The notes under the pieces are model-generated. The model was not told the origin of the DNA. It ran no database searches and saw only the letters and a program-made list of their open reading frames with translations. A DNA stretch of 64,000 nt, taken from JALOLV01 sp046295175 (GTDB lineage: Bacteria; Bacteroidota; Bacteroidia; Cytophagales; Spirosomataceae). The stretch lies in assembly GCA_046295175.1 (NCBI GenBank), contig JBKBNY010000003.1:248001-312000 (forward strand), read 5' to 3'. The position numbers and the translations under genes were made by a program. This document shows, one piece after another, positions 45,089 to 53,972 of the stretch; the stretch's first letter is position 1, and each line of letters opens with the position of its first letter.

Positions 45089-45877
45089 TCAAGAATTCGC
45101 CAAAGCTCTATCGAGATGTACGTATCCGCCATCAACATGAATCAGTTGACCTGTCGTGTGGCTCGAACATTCCGAAAGTAAAAAGACTGTCATGTTTGCT
45201 ATTTCTTCGGCGGTTGTCATTCGGTTTTCGAGTGGAATATTCGCCGTAATCGAAGTCAATTTTTCTTCTGGATTTGGTAAAGTCTGAATCCACCTTTCGT
45301 AGAGAGGAGTCCAGCATTCGGCAACTACAACAGCATTGACCCGAATTCCGTATTTCAGTAATTCAACTGCCCACTCACGCGTGAGAGCGTTACGTCCGCC
45401 ATTGGCTGCTGCGTATGCCGAAGTGCCACCTTGACCAGTTTCGGCGGTTTTTGAAGTAATATTTACGATTGCCCCTCTCGATGCCTTTAGTGCAGGAAGT
45501 GCATGATGAACCATCAAATAATAATGCACTACGTTTTTGTGGAGAGAAGCCATAAAACGCTCATAATCACCACTTTCGAGACCAACTCCGTCGTTTACAC
45601 CAGCATTATTGACGATTCCATCTATTCGGTCAAATTTCTCCAAAACAGCTTTTACTGCTTGTTCGGATGCTTCTGGTTGAGTAAGTTCTGCCACCACCTG
45701 CCAAGCCTTCTGACCTTGATTTTCAATTTCATTTACTAATTTTAGGTTATCTTCTTCGTTTCGCCCGATGATAACTGGAATCGCACCCTCGGCAGCCAAA
45801 ACTCTTACAATTCCTTCACCAATTCCTTTGGCTCCACCGGTTACAATTACTATTTTATCTTTGAGTTTTAAGTCCAT
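45089..45877 (-). CDS. SDR-family oxidoreductase, L-fucose dehydrogenase-like, with altered YxxxK motif
   Basis: This 262-residue Rossmann protein has TGGAKGIGEG for NAD(P) binding, NNAG, and a Ser near 142. The Tyr is at 155 (TSAYAAANGGRNALTREWA). The catalytic YxxxK is YAAAN here: position 159 is Asn instead of Lys, by the codon at 45401-45403. The rest of the fold is intact (GQLIHVDGGY). FucP lies just upstream on the same strand, so a role in oxidising L-fucose to L-fuconolactone is inferred. The missing lysine means either another residue takes its place or the activity differs. Confidence 0.82.
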   Translation of the reverse strand: MDLKLKDKIVIVTGGAKGIGEGIVRVLAAEGAIPVIIGRNEEDNLKLVNEIENQGQKAWQVVAELTQPEASEQAVKAVLEKFDRIDGIVNNAGVNDGVGLESGDYERFMASLHKNVVHYYLMVHHALPALKASRGAIVNITSKTAETGQGGTSAYAAANGGRNALTREWAVELLKYGIRVNAVVVAECWTPLYERWIQTLPNPEEKLTSITANIPLENRMTTAEEIANMTVFLLSECSSHTTGQLIHVDGGYVHLDRALANS

Positions 45878-45930
45878 TATTATTGCTAAATGAGATTATT
45901 AAATTTTCTTTCAAATTCCAGATTTACGAA

Positions 45931-46002
45931 AAATCGTTAAAACGATTGGCTCAGTCGCTTTATAAATTCTATCGAATCCACAACTCAAGTTGTGGGCTAA
46001 TA
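45931..46002. repeat. REP-like double palindrome, copy A
   Basis: Two hairpins stand in tandem: AATCGTTAAAACGATT (45932-45947) and CCACAACTCAAGTTGTGG (45978-45995). The same pair in the same order occurs at 60231-60298. It lies in the ~225-base gap between the SDR start and the FucP stop. Such repeats are usually spread through the genome and may be moved by a RAYT-type transposase elsewhere. Confidence 0.72.
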
Positions 46003-46103
46003 AAAATTAATTTTTATTGCATAAACTTTAGGTTTGCAATTATCATAAATGCTTTACTATCAATATTTTACTACGCATAAGCCATAAGCATAAAGCTAAC
46101 CTA

Positions 46104-47360
46104 CTAATGAGATGCTCCCAGTTTTACATTATCAACTTTAAGGTTTTTAATCGCAAAAATTAACACAACTATAAAACAAACCGCAGGTACAATATATGAA
46201 ACTTGGATATTGCTAATATCTGATACACGACCCATGATTACAGGGAAAACTGCTCCGCCCACAATAGACATAATGACTAATGAAGAGCCAATTTTTGTTT
46301 TATCGCCCAAGCCTCTGATACTTAATGCAAAGATTGTTGGGAACATGATTGACATAAAGAATTCGACCCCAACGAGTGCATAAATCGCCATCATACCACT
46401 GGCCGAAACTGCAAAAAGCAATAGACCAAAATTGATTATACTGTAAATCATCAATAGGCGAGAAGGAGCGATGAATCGCATGAGATATGTACCTACAAAA
46501 CGACCAATCATGAAGCCCAATAATGCACCTGAAAGCAGATATGCGGCTGATTTCTCTTCGACCCCTGCTACTTTATCCGAAAAACGAATGAAGAAACTAC
46601 TCACACAAACTTGAGCCCCAACGTAGAAAAATTGAGCAATTACACCCAAAATCAAGTTTTTCTCACCCAATATTGAGCCTTGAGGTTTATGGGTTGCTTC
46701 GTCGTTTTCTTCTTTTATTTCTGGAAGGGCAGTTCGCCAAATCAAAATTGCAACTATCAAAACCACCGCACCAATCAATAAAAAAGGAACTTGAACAGAT
46801 GATGCTTCGAGATTTAGGTAACTATCTAATTCTTGGGGCGACATTGCTTTTTCTTCGGCTTCGGTGAGGGTTTTGCCAGAAAGTATAAAACGACCACCCA
46901 TCAACGGGGCTAAAAAAGCCGCAAGTCCGTTGAATGATTGTGCAAAATTGAGCCTTTGTGTAGCCGAATCGGCATCGCCTAAGACTGTTATGTAAGGATT
47001 AGCGGCTGTTTCGAGAAAAGTCAAGCCACTCGCAATAATAAACAAGGCTACTAAGAAAAAAGCATAATTGCGGAATTCGGCGGCTGGATAAAACAAAAAC
47101 GTACCCGTTGCAAAAAGCAATAGCCCCAGGGTGATACCAGCTTTATAACCGAGTTTTTTCATCAGTAAGCCCGCCGGTAAAGCCACCAAAAAATAGGCAA
47201 TGTACGATGCTGAATCAATCAAAGCCGATTGTAAATCGGTGAGTTGACATGCTTTTTTGAGGTGAGGAATTAGGATTGGGTTGAGGTTTAGGGCAAATCC
47301 CCAAAGAAAAAATAGTGATGTGATTAGAATAATGGCTAATCGGGTTTTTGAATTAGTCAT
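46104..47360 (-). CDS. fucP: L-fucose:proton symporter
   Basis: This 418-residue, 12-segment MFS permease starts at the ATG at 47360 (MTNSKTRLAIILITSLFFLW); a longer frame upstream would add an unlikely hydrophilic leader. GFALNLNPILIPHLKKACQL, LIDSASYIAYFLVALPAGLL and FLETAANPYITVLGDADSAT are hallmarks of the FucP family. It brings L-fucose, or a related sugar, across the inner membrane. The SDR gene follows on the same strand and an AraC regulator lies beyond, so it forms a small sugar module. No fucose isomerase or kinase is in the window. Confidence 0.9.
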   Translation of the reverse strand: MTNSKTRLAIILITSLFFLWGFALNLNPILIPHLKKACQLTDLQSALIDSASYIAYFLVALPAGLLMKKLGYKAGITLGLLLFATGTFLFYPAAEFRNYAFFLVALFIIASGLTFLETAANPYITVLGDADSATQRLNFAQSFNGLAAFLAPLMGGRFILSGKTLTEAEEKAMSPQELDSYLNLEASSVQVPFLLIGAVVLIVAILIWRTALPEIKEENDEATHKPQGSILGEKNLILGVIAQFFYVGAQVCVSSFFIRFSDKVAGVEEKSAAYLLSGALLGFMIGRFVGTYLMRFIAPSRLLMIYSIINFGLLLFAVSASGMMAIYALVGVEFFMSIMFPTIFALSIRGLGDKTKIGSSLVIMSIVGGAVFPVIMGRVSDISNIQVSYIVPAVCFIVVLIFAIKNLKVDNVKLGASH

Positions 47361-47466
47361 AGAGTAAGGTGATTGCTTAGAATTGATAGACGAATTGCAA
47401 AGATAGTTTTTTATTGAAATTTTTGATACCAAATCAATAATTCAAATCCAATTTATCGGTTTTGTT

Positions 47467-47474
47467 TATATTTG
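47467..47474 (+). promoter_or_regulatory. -7 promoter element of the Uma2-family gene
   Basis: TATATTTG matches the Bacteroidota -7 consensus and lies 20 bases upstream of the start codon at 47495. I see no TTTG at the expected -33 position. Confidence 0.5.
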
Positions 47475-47494
47475 TGTAGAATAATCTTTTAGTT

Positions 47495-48082
47495 ATGGGA
47501 GAAGCTGCATTAAAATTGACGTATAGTATTCAAGAATATTTAGAAATTGAGCAAAACTCAAATGAAAAATACGAATATTTAGCTGGTGAGATTTTTGCTA
47601 TGGCGGGCGGAACGCTAAATCATAGTTTGATTTCGAGTAATTTCATTCGTAGTGCTTCAAATTCAATTATCAAAAAGAGTAAAACTTGTCGTACTTACGG
47701 AAGCGATGCCAAGATTGCATCGTCGGATGAAGACTTTCACTACGCAGATGCCTTTGTAATTTGTGGAAAAACCGAAGTTTATCCAGAGAACCCGCAAGCG
47801 GCTAAGAATCCGATTTTGATTGTAGAAGTTTTATCGCCAACTACTGAGTCTTATGACAGAGGAGCTAAGTTTCAATATTATCAGAATATCGAGACTTTCA
47901 AAGAATACATTTTGGTTTCGCAAGATAAAATCTTGGTTGAGGTATTCTACAAACCCGAAAATACGCACTTTTGGCAATACCGTGCCTATAAACAATTAGA
48001 TGATGTTATCGAGCTAAAATCTATTGACTGTGAAATAACGGTAAATGACATTTATCTCAATTGGGAGAAAGAAACCGTTTAA
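47495..48082 (+). CDS. Uma2-family (DUF820) PD-(D/E)XK nuclease-fold protein
   Basis: This 195-residue cytoplasmic protein has the Uma2 pattern: YSIQEYLEIEQNSNEKYEYL, GEIFAMAGGTLNHSLISSNF, ADAFVICG, PILIVEVLSPTTESYDRGAK, and YILVSQDKILVEVF. The D/EVLSPST-like centre is the nuclease-like active site. These proteins are very numerous in Cyanobacteria and some Cytophagales, often in many copies, and their substrate is unknown. It has its own promoter-like element and stands alone between FucP and the M61 gene. Confidence 0.93.
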   Translation: MGEAALKLTYSIQEYLEIEQNSNEKYEYLAGEIFAMAGGTLNHSLISSNFIRSASNSIIKKSKTCRTYGSDAKIASSDEDFHYADAFVICGKTEVYPENPQAAKNPILIVEVLSPTTESYDRGAKFQYYQNIETFKEYILVSQDKILVEVFYKPENTHFWQYRAYKQLDDVIELKSIDCEITVNDIYLNWEKETV

Positions 48083-48129
48083 AATTCAATACCAAAAGTT
48101 CTAAATTTAATTGGAATTCAAAATTTATA

Positions 48130-48159
48130 ACAAATGCCAGCAAATCTGCTGGCATTTGT
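48130..48159. terminator. Bidirectional terminator between Uma2 and M61 genes
   Basis: A perfect 13-bp stem is formed by 48130-48142 (ACAAATGCCAGCA) and 48147-48159, with a 4-base loop, between convergent stops. Confidence 0.75.
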
Positions 48160-48171
48160 GGTTTAATCTAA

Positions 48172-50043
48172 TCATGGTTTCAGCCAATAATTTCTCAATT
48201 TCAATTGCTCGGCTGTCGGATTCTCCGCTAATTTCAATACATTTCTTTGTTTTGTTTCTACTAAAATAGCTGGAGCCGAAAGTTTTATGATTTCTTCTTT
48301 TCCTTCATCGTTTTTGCGGGCAACTTCTACAATTACGGTTTCACCTTCTTTGGTTTTTGAGCCAAATTCACTCATAATGGTCTGAATCTTCATCATTTCC
48401 ATAGCCTGACCATTGATTGAAACCAATTCATCATTGACTTTGTAGCCCATTTGCTTACCAAAATCGTTAGCTTTTTCTGTACTTGTAATTTTCAATCGAC
48501 CCGAATTTTGGTTAAATCCGATTCCGATACCACCCAAACTGGCTTGCTTTAGGGTAGTTTCTGGAATATACTCAATACCTACACTTTGTAGAATATTCGC
48601 CAATGGAAGTGGCTCAGGCCCCTCGACATAAGTTGCAAAAAATTGACGAATTTCAGGATAGGTCAGTGAAGTTATCTTATCGAATAATTCATCGTCTTTA
48701 AAAGAAACCGTTTTACCATAAGTTTTTGATAAATCCTGCATTAAAGTTTGTGTACCGTACTTCCCATCCGATAATTGACGTAGTTTAATATCTAAACATA
48801 GACCAATCAATGCCCCTTTGTTATACACATTCGTATATTGATTTTTGTATTTATCTAATACATTGGCACTCATTTCGGTAAACGGTAAATTATCTCTCAT
48901 GCTCTTCATGGTCGTTATCTTTTGGCGAAGCATATTCAAATACATCGGAAGCGTAATGAGGTTATACTTTGCCTGCATGTGTCCGGCGGAGTACTCAGTT
49001 ATACCTTCATACATCCAAAGGTGTTTCGACATTTTAGGGGCATTGTAATCAAAGTTTCCGATTTCCTCCGAGTGGATATTAAGTGGCGTAACTATGTGGA
49101 AGAACTCGTGCGAAGCAACATCTTTTACGGTTTGAGAGAGTTCTTCGGAAGTACCCTCTGGCAAGTAATAGAATGAAGAATATGAATGCTCTAATGCACC
49201 GTAACTCGTCATGTTTGGATTGTCAGACAGAACAATCAAGAATGCATATTTTTTGATTGGAAGTTTACCTCCCAGATATTCTTTTTGAGCCTCAAGTAAT
49301 GTATTGATATTAGCCGCAATTTCTTTTGAAGAAGCTTTTTTGTTTGGCGAATAAACAGAAACCAAAATATCTGCACCACCGATTTTTAAAACTGTTGTAT
49401 CGGGTTGGGTGTAAAGAATCGGGGCATCAACCAAGTCCATGTAGTTGTTCATTTCAAAGACATCGGTTGTGGCGGTGCTGCTTTTGGCAACCATCGAAGT
49501 CGAGCCATAAAAACCTTGTGGTTTTGTAAATGTCACCTGATAAGGAACTTTTGTCATACCATCAAAATATCCAAAAAAACAGTGGGTGTTTATAGAATAT
49601 TCTTTGTTGGCCACGATGTCCGAACCCGTCGGCTCAAAGACTTTTGTACCTTTGATTTCGGGAGAATCCCAAGTGTCATCAATCTTATAGGTGATTTTGT
49701 GCAGTTTTTTAGCTTCTTTGATTGTGTAGCTATTTACATCTAATTTAGATGCTGTTAGCAGATTTCCCTTTGAATCAAACGCCTTGAATTCTGACAGATA
49801 ACGACCGTAATCATCAGTCGAATACGTACCCGGAACCGTTTTGGGTAATCGGAATGTAACCTCATCGCCCGTGATTTTAGGATTTATCAAAGTCACTTCC
49901 AATTTATCATTTTCAACTTTGGTCAAATCAACTGAGTATTGATACGCCGTACCATTCGACGATTTTGTGGAAGTTACAACAGCTTTTTTGGTACATGCAG
50001 CCATGAGTGTACCAAAGGCTAAAACCATAAGAGTTTTTTGCAT
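48172..50043 (-). CDS. M61-family metallopeptidase with PDZ domain, lipoprotein
   Basis: This 623-residue protein has a lipobox ending at C17 (LMAAC). The N-terminal beta-sandwich is followed by a zinc peptidase domain with HEFFH at about 312-316 and the third ligand in MYEGITEYSAGH. A PDZ domain (about 505-600) shows GGIGIGFNQNSGRLKITSTE and DELVSINGQAM. This is the M61 glycyl-aminopeptidase layout, as in many Bacteroidota. It should act in the periplasm or at the outer membrane on peptides with N-terminal Gly or Ala; the natural substrate is unknown. It stands alone. Confidence 0.9.
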   Translation of the reverse strand: MQKTLMVLAFGTLMAACTKKAVVTSTKSSNGTAYQYSVDLTKVENDKLEVTLINPKITGDEVTFRLPKTVPGTYSTDDYGRYLSEFKAFDSKGNLLTASKLDVNSYTIKEAKKLHKITYKIDDTWDSPEIKGTKVFEPTGSDIVANKEYSINTHCFFGYFDGMTKVPYQVTFTKPQGFYGSTSMVAKSSTATTDVFEMNNYMDLVDAPILYTQPDTTVLKIGGADILVSVYSPNKKASSKEIAANINTLLEAQKEYLGGKLPIKKYAFLIVLSDNPNMTSYGALEHSYSSFYYLPEGTSEELSQTVKDVASHEFFHIVTPLNIHSEEIGNFDYNAPKMSKHLWMYEGITEYSAGHMQAKYNLITLPMYLNMLRQKITTMKSMRDNLPFTEMSANVLDKYKNQYTNVYNKGALIGLCLDIKLRQLSDGKYGTQTLMQDLSKTYGKTVSFKDDELFDKITSLTYPEIRQFFATYVEGPEPLPLANILQSVGIEYIPETTLKQASLGGIGIGFNQNSGRLKITSTEKANDFGKQMGYKVNDELVSINGQAMEMMKIQTIMSEFGSKTKEGETVIVEVARKNDEGKEEIIKLSAPAILVETKQRNVLKLAENPTAEQLKLRNYWLKP

Positions 50044-50228
50044 CGATTATTTGATTATAATTTATGATGTTTTTTTCGGCAAAAGTAGTCAAAATGTGTT
50101 TAAATGACATTCATAAATCAATAGGATGCAAAATAGAGGGATAAATGGTCGATAATGGCTACGAATTTTTAAAAAGGTGAGTATTGAAAGCCTATCAATA
50201 TTCATCGGAAGTCGTTAAGCCACATCAT

Positions 50229-50315
50229 TTAAATTACCAATGAAAATGTAAATGTCCAAAGAATTCCAATGAAAGTTAGAAAAGCAAAAAAGGTAACTGA
50301 TTTCCTAAATTTCAT
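50229..50315 (-). CDS. Possible 28-residue membrane peptide overlapping the LuxR-type regulator
   Basis: An ATG at 50315 lies within the last codons of the regulator gene (11-base overlap, different frame). It opens 28 codons with a basic start (MKFRKS) and one hydrophobic helix (VTFFAFLTFIGILWTFTFSL). The overlap is of the translation-coupling kind. The gap after it (50044-50228) holds nothing else I recognise. The frame is short enough to arise by chance, so the call is tentative. Confidence 0.33.
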   Translation of the reverse strand: MKFRKSVTFFAFLTFIGILWTFTFSLVI

Positions 50316-51801
50316 TTTCAATTACCCATTTTACTGCTTCTACTTTTGAATTGATGTTAAGTTTTCGATAGATTGTTTTAAGGTGAGTTTTGGCTGTATG
50401 TGGGCTGATAAACATGGCTTCAGCAATTTCTTGATGCGTAAAACCATTGGTGAATGCTTTCAAAATTTCGATTTCACGTTTGGTAAGTACCTGAACATTA
50501 GGTATTGCAACTTCTTCTTTTACCGATAGTTTTTCGGAGTTTCGTAGTATCTGTACTTGGGTATCGGGTATGTATGTACTTTCTTGATTGATACTGAAAT
50601 ATTCTCTAATTTGAAAAAGTAACCCAATGAATAAAATAAACAAAACCATGAGAATCCCTATCTGAATGTGGTCATAGTTAAATGACGAATGGATAGAAAT
50701 AAAACCAGTATTTAAAAAGGCAATTAAGGTAATTGTTAATCCAATCACAGAGGCTACCAAGTAAAATTTGACATAAATGGTTCGTTCAAGAGAAGAATAG
50801 ATAGCAAAAAAGAAATAAATAAGACTTGTTGGAAAAACTAAAACGGCAATTATGTAAATAGAATTAAGAATTGTATGCGAAAAAATGGGTACCCAAATTG
50901 GTAGAAAAATTGTAAATGCAAAGTAGATGGCCGAAAACCAAACAATAACTTGATAAAGTTTTCTGATGATTTTGAATTTGTGTTCGTCGAGACGGGTAAG
51001 ACCATGAACAAACAATATATGTATCAAAAATGGACTGAAAACTATCAACAAATGAAGGTCGTGAAATTTGCTTGCAACTAATTGGGGAATCGTCTGAGTG
51101 AGCGTGCCACTGATATACAAAAAATGTAAAATCAAAGCCAAAATATTGAATCCGAAAATTGTAAAAAGTTTAATTCTCAATAACAATCCTCCCAAAAGAC
51201 AAGCAGTCATTATGATGATTAGGATTCCGTAAAAAATAAATTGAAACTGTTTTTGAGATTCTTGATGCTCTAAAAAAGTATTTTCTTGCCAAATTTTAAT
51301 CGGAATATTGGTGATTGAGTAGCTTACATCGTGACTTAAATAAATCGTATTTTTTTGATTAGTATTAAGTTTAATCTTTTCGATGAATGTTCGGCTTCTG
51401 AAATTTCGATGCTCGATGGCTTCCGTTTTTGATAAGTTTTCAATCCTACTCAAAATCTGATTTCCGTCGGTCTGATAGATTTTTAGGTTATCCAAGTTTG
51501 GGTTAAGAACTTCCAATAATACCTCTTGATTAACCTCCGAAATTACTTTAAATTTTATCCAACCTCGGTGCTTTACCAGCCCTGTCATGATATTGTAGTT
51601 GGTAACCTTTTTTAAATCAAAACCTTTCAGCTTCAGTACTTTTTCAATATTACTATTTAGTTCGTCATCTCTCCAAATACTGGCTTGATTTTCTATTTTC
51701 TTTTCCTTGAAATTAGGCTCAAGGTAAACAACCTCGTTTTGCGAAACACCCAAAAAAGGAATAAGAAAAATAATAAGATGAATAACGAACCAATTTTTCA
51801 T
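50305..51801 (-). CDS. Membrane-bound one-component regulator: 7TM-DISM sensor fused to LuxR HTH
   Basis: This 498-residue inner-membrane protein has a signal peptide (1-20) and a periplasmic 7TMR-DISMED2-like domain (about 25-175: HRGWIKFKVISEVNQEVLLE). Seven membrane helices (about 188-405) follow, then a short linker and a LuxR/GerE helix-turn-helix (about 432-498: LTKREIEILKAFTNGFTHQE and AKTHLKTIYRKLNINS). There is no kinase or receiver domain, so the DNA-binding head is tied to the membrane and would act directly. It diverges from the surface-protein gene at 51964, a candidate target. The ligand is unknown; carbohydrates are usual for the sensor family. Confidence 0.88.
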   Translation of the reverse strand: MKNWFVIHLIIFLIPFLGVSQNEVVYLEPNFKEKKIENQASIWRDDELNSNIEKVLKLKGFDLKKVTNYNIMTGLVKHRGWIKFKVISEVNQEVLLEVLNPNLDNLKIYQTDGNQILSRIENLSKTEAIEHRNFRSRTFIEKIKLNTNQKNTIYLSHDVSYSITNIPIKIWQENTFLEHQESQKQFQFIFYGILIIIMTACLLGGLLLRIKLFTIFGFNILALILHFLYISGTLTQTIPQLVASKFHDLHLLIVFSPFLIHILFVHGLTRLDEHKFKIIRKLYQVIVWFSAIYFAFTIFLPIWVPIFSHTILNSIYIIAVLVFPTSLIYFFFAIYSSLERTIYVKFYLVASVIGLTITLIAFLNTGFISIHSSFNYDHIQIGILMVLFILFIGLLFQIREYFSINQESTYIPDTQVQILRNSEKLSVKEEVAIPNVQVLTKREIEILKAFTNGFTHQEIAEAMFISPHTAKTHLKTIYRKLNINSKVEAVKWVIENEI

Positions 51802-51963
51802 GGGCTATCTAATGTACCACACTCAATACGTAATTTGTCGGAAAAGGGTTGTGATTACCTCTAAAAACATAAATATACCACCTTTGGGGTATTTACAAAA
51901 GGCATAATCTGAAAGAAATTTGGAGGAATATTCCATACGTTCATTTTTTAATTACGGTAAACC

Positions 51964-53250
51964 ATGAGAAAACTTATTTGTATTATTTTTTTGCTTATCA
52001 GTAGAAATGTCTATTGTCAAAGTGTAACAATTTCGCCTACTAATGGCTCGAAATTGATAGAAGTAAAGAGTACAAATAAAGCGGTACAAATGCCCAGCGT
52101 AAGTGCCACTACGGCAATTGCTTCTCCACAAAAGGGAATGGTTGTCTTTGACGATGCCACAGGTACACTGTCATATTATAATGGTTCACAGTGGGTTCCG
52201 CTGAGTAATTCTACTACCGGTTGGGCTGTGAATGGAACTAATCTGAACAGTACTAATTCAGGAAATGTCGGAGTTGGTGAATCATCACCCAATGCCAAAC
52301 TTCATGTAAAAACAGGTTCATCGGGGGCTTCTGTACCTGCATTTACCAATTCAATTTTTGAAAATTCTACCCATAATGTTGTGAGTATTCTAAGCCCTGA
52401 CAATACCCAAAGCGGCGTGATTATGCAAAGGCCAACTACTGGTTCGGGAGGAGTAACTTACAATACTGACGAAAGCCTAAGTCTGGTAGCCAATGGCTCC
52501 ACAAGAGTAAATATCGAATCGAATGGAAATGTTGGAATTGGCACTTCAAACCCTCTAACCAAAGTGCATATTAATAATGGGAGTTCGGGGCAACTACCAA
52601 ACACATCGGCAGATTTAACCGTAGAAGATGATGCTACGGCATTGATACAATTGCTTACCCCACAAAACAATGAATCGGGAGTTTCATTTGGTTTACCAAG
52701 TAATGTGGCAAGTGGTGGTATCATGTATAATAATGGTGGAAAAAAAGCATTGCAGTTTAGAACTCGTAACAATGTTACACAAATGACCATCGACAGTTTG
52801 GGGACTTTAGAACTTAGAAGGGGAGAAATTAAAAGTAGTAATAATTCTTTATTTTTAAGTGAAGGAAATCTAAGTACTTCTCATTTATCAGGATTTAATA
52901 TGATTCCTATTTCTGCTGGTATAATTACGGTTGAAACAAGTGGCGATTTTGTGAGTATTGTTCAGAATTCATCATTATACAATGGAGAGTTAATACCAGA
53001 AATAGATTCTCCAGACACATCTGACGGTTTTTTTTCACTTTATTTTCAAAGTGTAGTTGGTACGCCCAATGCATCTCGGCCCAAACTGATTGTATATAGT
53101 CTTGGGTATAACTATATTCAATACAGTAAAGTTATTGATGTTGTATTTTATGAAAATGTAAATGAACCCAGAATTTGGGTGAAGTTTGATAGGGCTCTGC
53201 TCCACTCATCGGGGGATTTTACGTTTCATTATTTGGTCTATGGTTTATAG
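51964..53250 (+). CDS. Secreted surface protein with fibre-like repeats
   Basis: This 428-residue protein has a signal peptide ending VYCQ and SVTISPTNGSKLIEVKSTN typical of Bacteroidota surface proteins. It contains a GMVVFDDATGTLSYYNGSQW segment and two NVGIG/VGxSxPxxKLHV repeats (NVGVGESSPNAKLHVKTG and NVGIGTSNPLTKVHINNG). These repeats resemble the collar of tail-fibre or S74-peptidase-type proteins, but no S74 chaperone domain is present. The C-terminal ~130 residues form a beta-rich domain I do not recognise. It lies divergent to the membrane-bound regulator and just upstream of the remains of a related gene. Confidence 0.82.
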   Translation: MRKLICIIFLLISRNVYCQSVTISPTNGSKLIEVKSTNKAVQMPSVSATTAIASPQKGMVVFDDATGTLSYYNGSQWVPLSNSTTGWAVNGTNLNSTNSGNVGVGESSPNAKLHVKTGSSGASVPAFTNSIFENSTHNVVSILSPDNTQSGVIMQRPTTGSGGVTYNTDESLSLVANGSTRVNIESNGNVGIGTSNPLTKVHINNGSSGQLPNTSADLTVEDDATALIQLLTPQNNESGVSFGLPSNVASGGIMYNNGGKKALQFRTRNNVTQMTIDSLGTLELRRGEIKSSNNSLFLSEGNLSTSHLSGFNMIPISAGIITVETSGDFVSIVQNSSLYNGELIPEIDSPDTSDGFFSLYFQSVVGTPNASRPKLIVYSLGYNYIQYSKVIDVVFYENVNEPRIWVKFDRALLHSSGDFTFHYLVYGL

Positions 53251-53276
53251 TCAAAAATGACAATTCAAAATTCATT

Positions 53277-53494
53277 CGGGTTTCTGGAAATAATATTTTT
53301 TACACTGTTGCGGGCAATGTTGGTATAGTCACTACATCTCACCATCAGCCAAATTAGATGTGAGCGGAACAACCAAAATCGGCACTGTAATCAACGAAAG
53401 GATAAAAGTTTTAGTAAATAGAGATATTCCGTCTGTGCCTGCTGGCCGACAACAAGTAGTAACTTTTAGCATTACGAGTGCAGCTCTAAACTAA
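53277..53494 (+). pseudogene. Frameshifted 3' fragment of a second NVGIG-repeat surface protein
   Basis: Translation gives VSGNNIFYTVAGNVGI followed by a frame break; in another frame PSAKLDVSGTTKIGTVINER and a 30-residue tail run to TAA at 53492-53494. Joined with a 2-base correction near 53338 it reads as the familiar GNVGI..TSPSAKLDVSG collar of surface proteins like the one at 51964. No start codon or signal peptide remains. It is a decayed paralog or a fragment left by recombination. Confidence 0.72.
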
Positions 53495-53517
53495 TTACAT
53501 TCAATTTTTGCCGCAGA

Positions 53518-53616
53518 AGGTCGCAGAATTAAAAACGCAGACTATCGCAAATGAATAAGTAATCAGCGAATATCTGCGTTACTAAATCAGCGGGAATCTG
53601 CGAGAAAAAATCATAC
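53518..53616. repeat. CGCAGATT-type inverted repeat
   Basis: GTCGCAGAATT..AACGCAGACTATCGC on the left is complementary, with gaps, to GCGAATATCTGCGTT..GGGAATCTGCGAG on the right. Such CGCAGATT repeats are widespread in Bacteroidota intergenic DNA. This copy lies between two gene remnants. A worn piece may also exist near 42120-42155. Confidence 0.6.
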
Positions 53617-53813
53617 TAATTTAGTTTACAGTGTATTAATCGGTTTAGATTTAATGCCTTAGCCGAGGGATTAATAACTGCTTAAGCACGTGTTTCGGTT
53701 GCTGGCACAGTGGATGTTGCCTTTTGTAATGTAAAAAGCAACCACTATTGCCCCCGCTGCAATGAATTTCTTTAATACCGTGATAAAGATATAACTGCCA
53801 AAACTATTATCCC

Positions 53814-53972
53814 ATAAAAACGATACTTTTGCTTCTGGTTTTGCTTGGCTTATTTGCCCAAACTCCTGCAAATGATGATTGCGAAAATGCAAACTTGCTC
53901 ACTTCTGCCAATCAAATCATTCAACTAACTCATGGAATAGCTCATCTTGTTCCTCTCTTCTCAGGTTCATAA
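53814..53972 (+). pseudogene. 5' remnant of a secreted-protein gene with lost start codon
   Basis: Starting at an ATA codon (53814) this frame gives IKTILLLLVLLGLFAQ, a good signal peptide, then TPANDDCENANLLTS, the usual first residues of Bacteroidota secreted proteins (NDxCxNAxxL). It ends at TAA at 53970 after 52 codons and runs into the oppositely oriented DUF983 gene. The likely explanation is the 5' end of a larger gene whose start changed from ATG to ATA and whose body has been deleted. Confidence 0.6.

Noticed and set aside
53671..53892. Minus-strand 73-codon frame with a hydrophobic middle
   Set aside because: It overlaps the plus-strand signal-peptide remnant at 53814 and its ends look unlike a protein; more likely chance or further gene debris.
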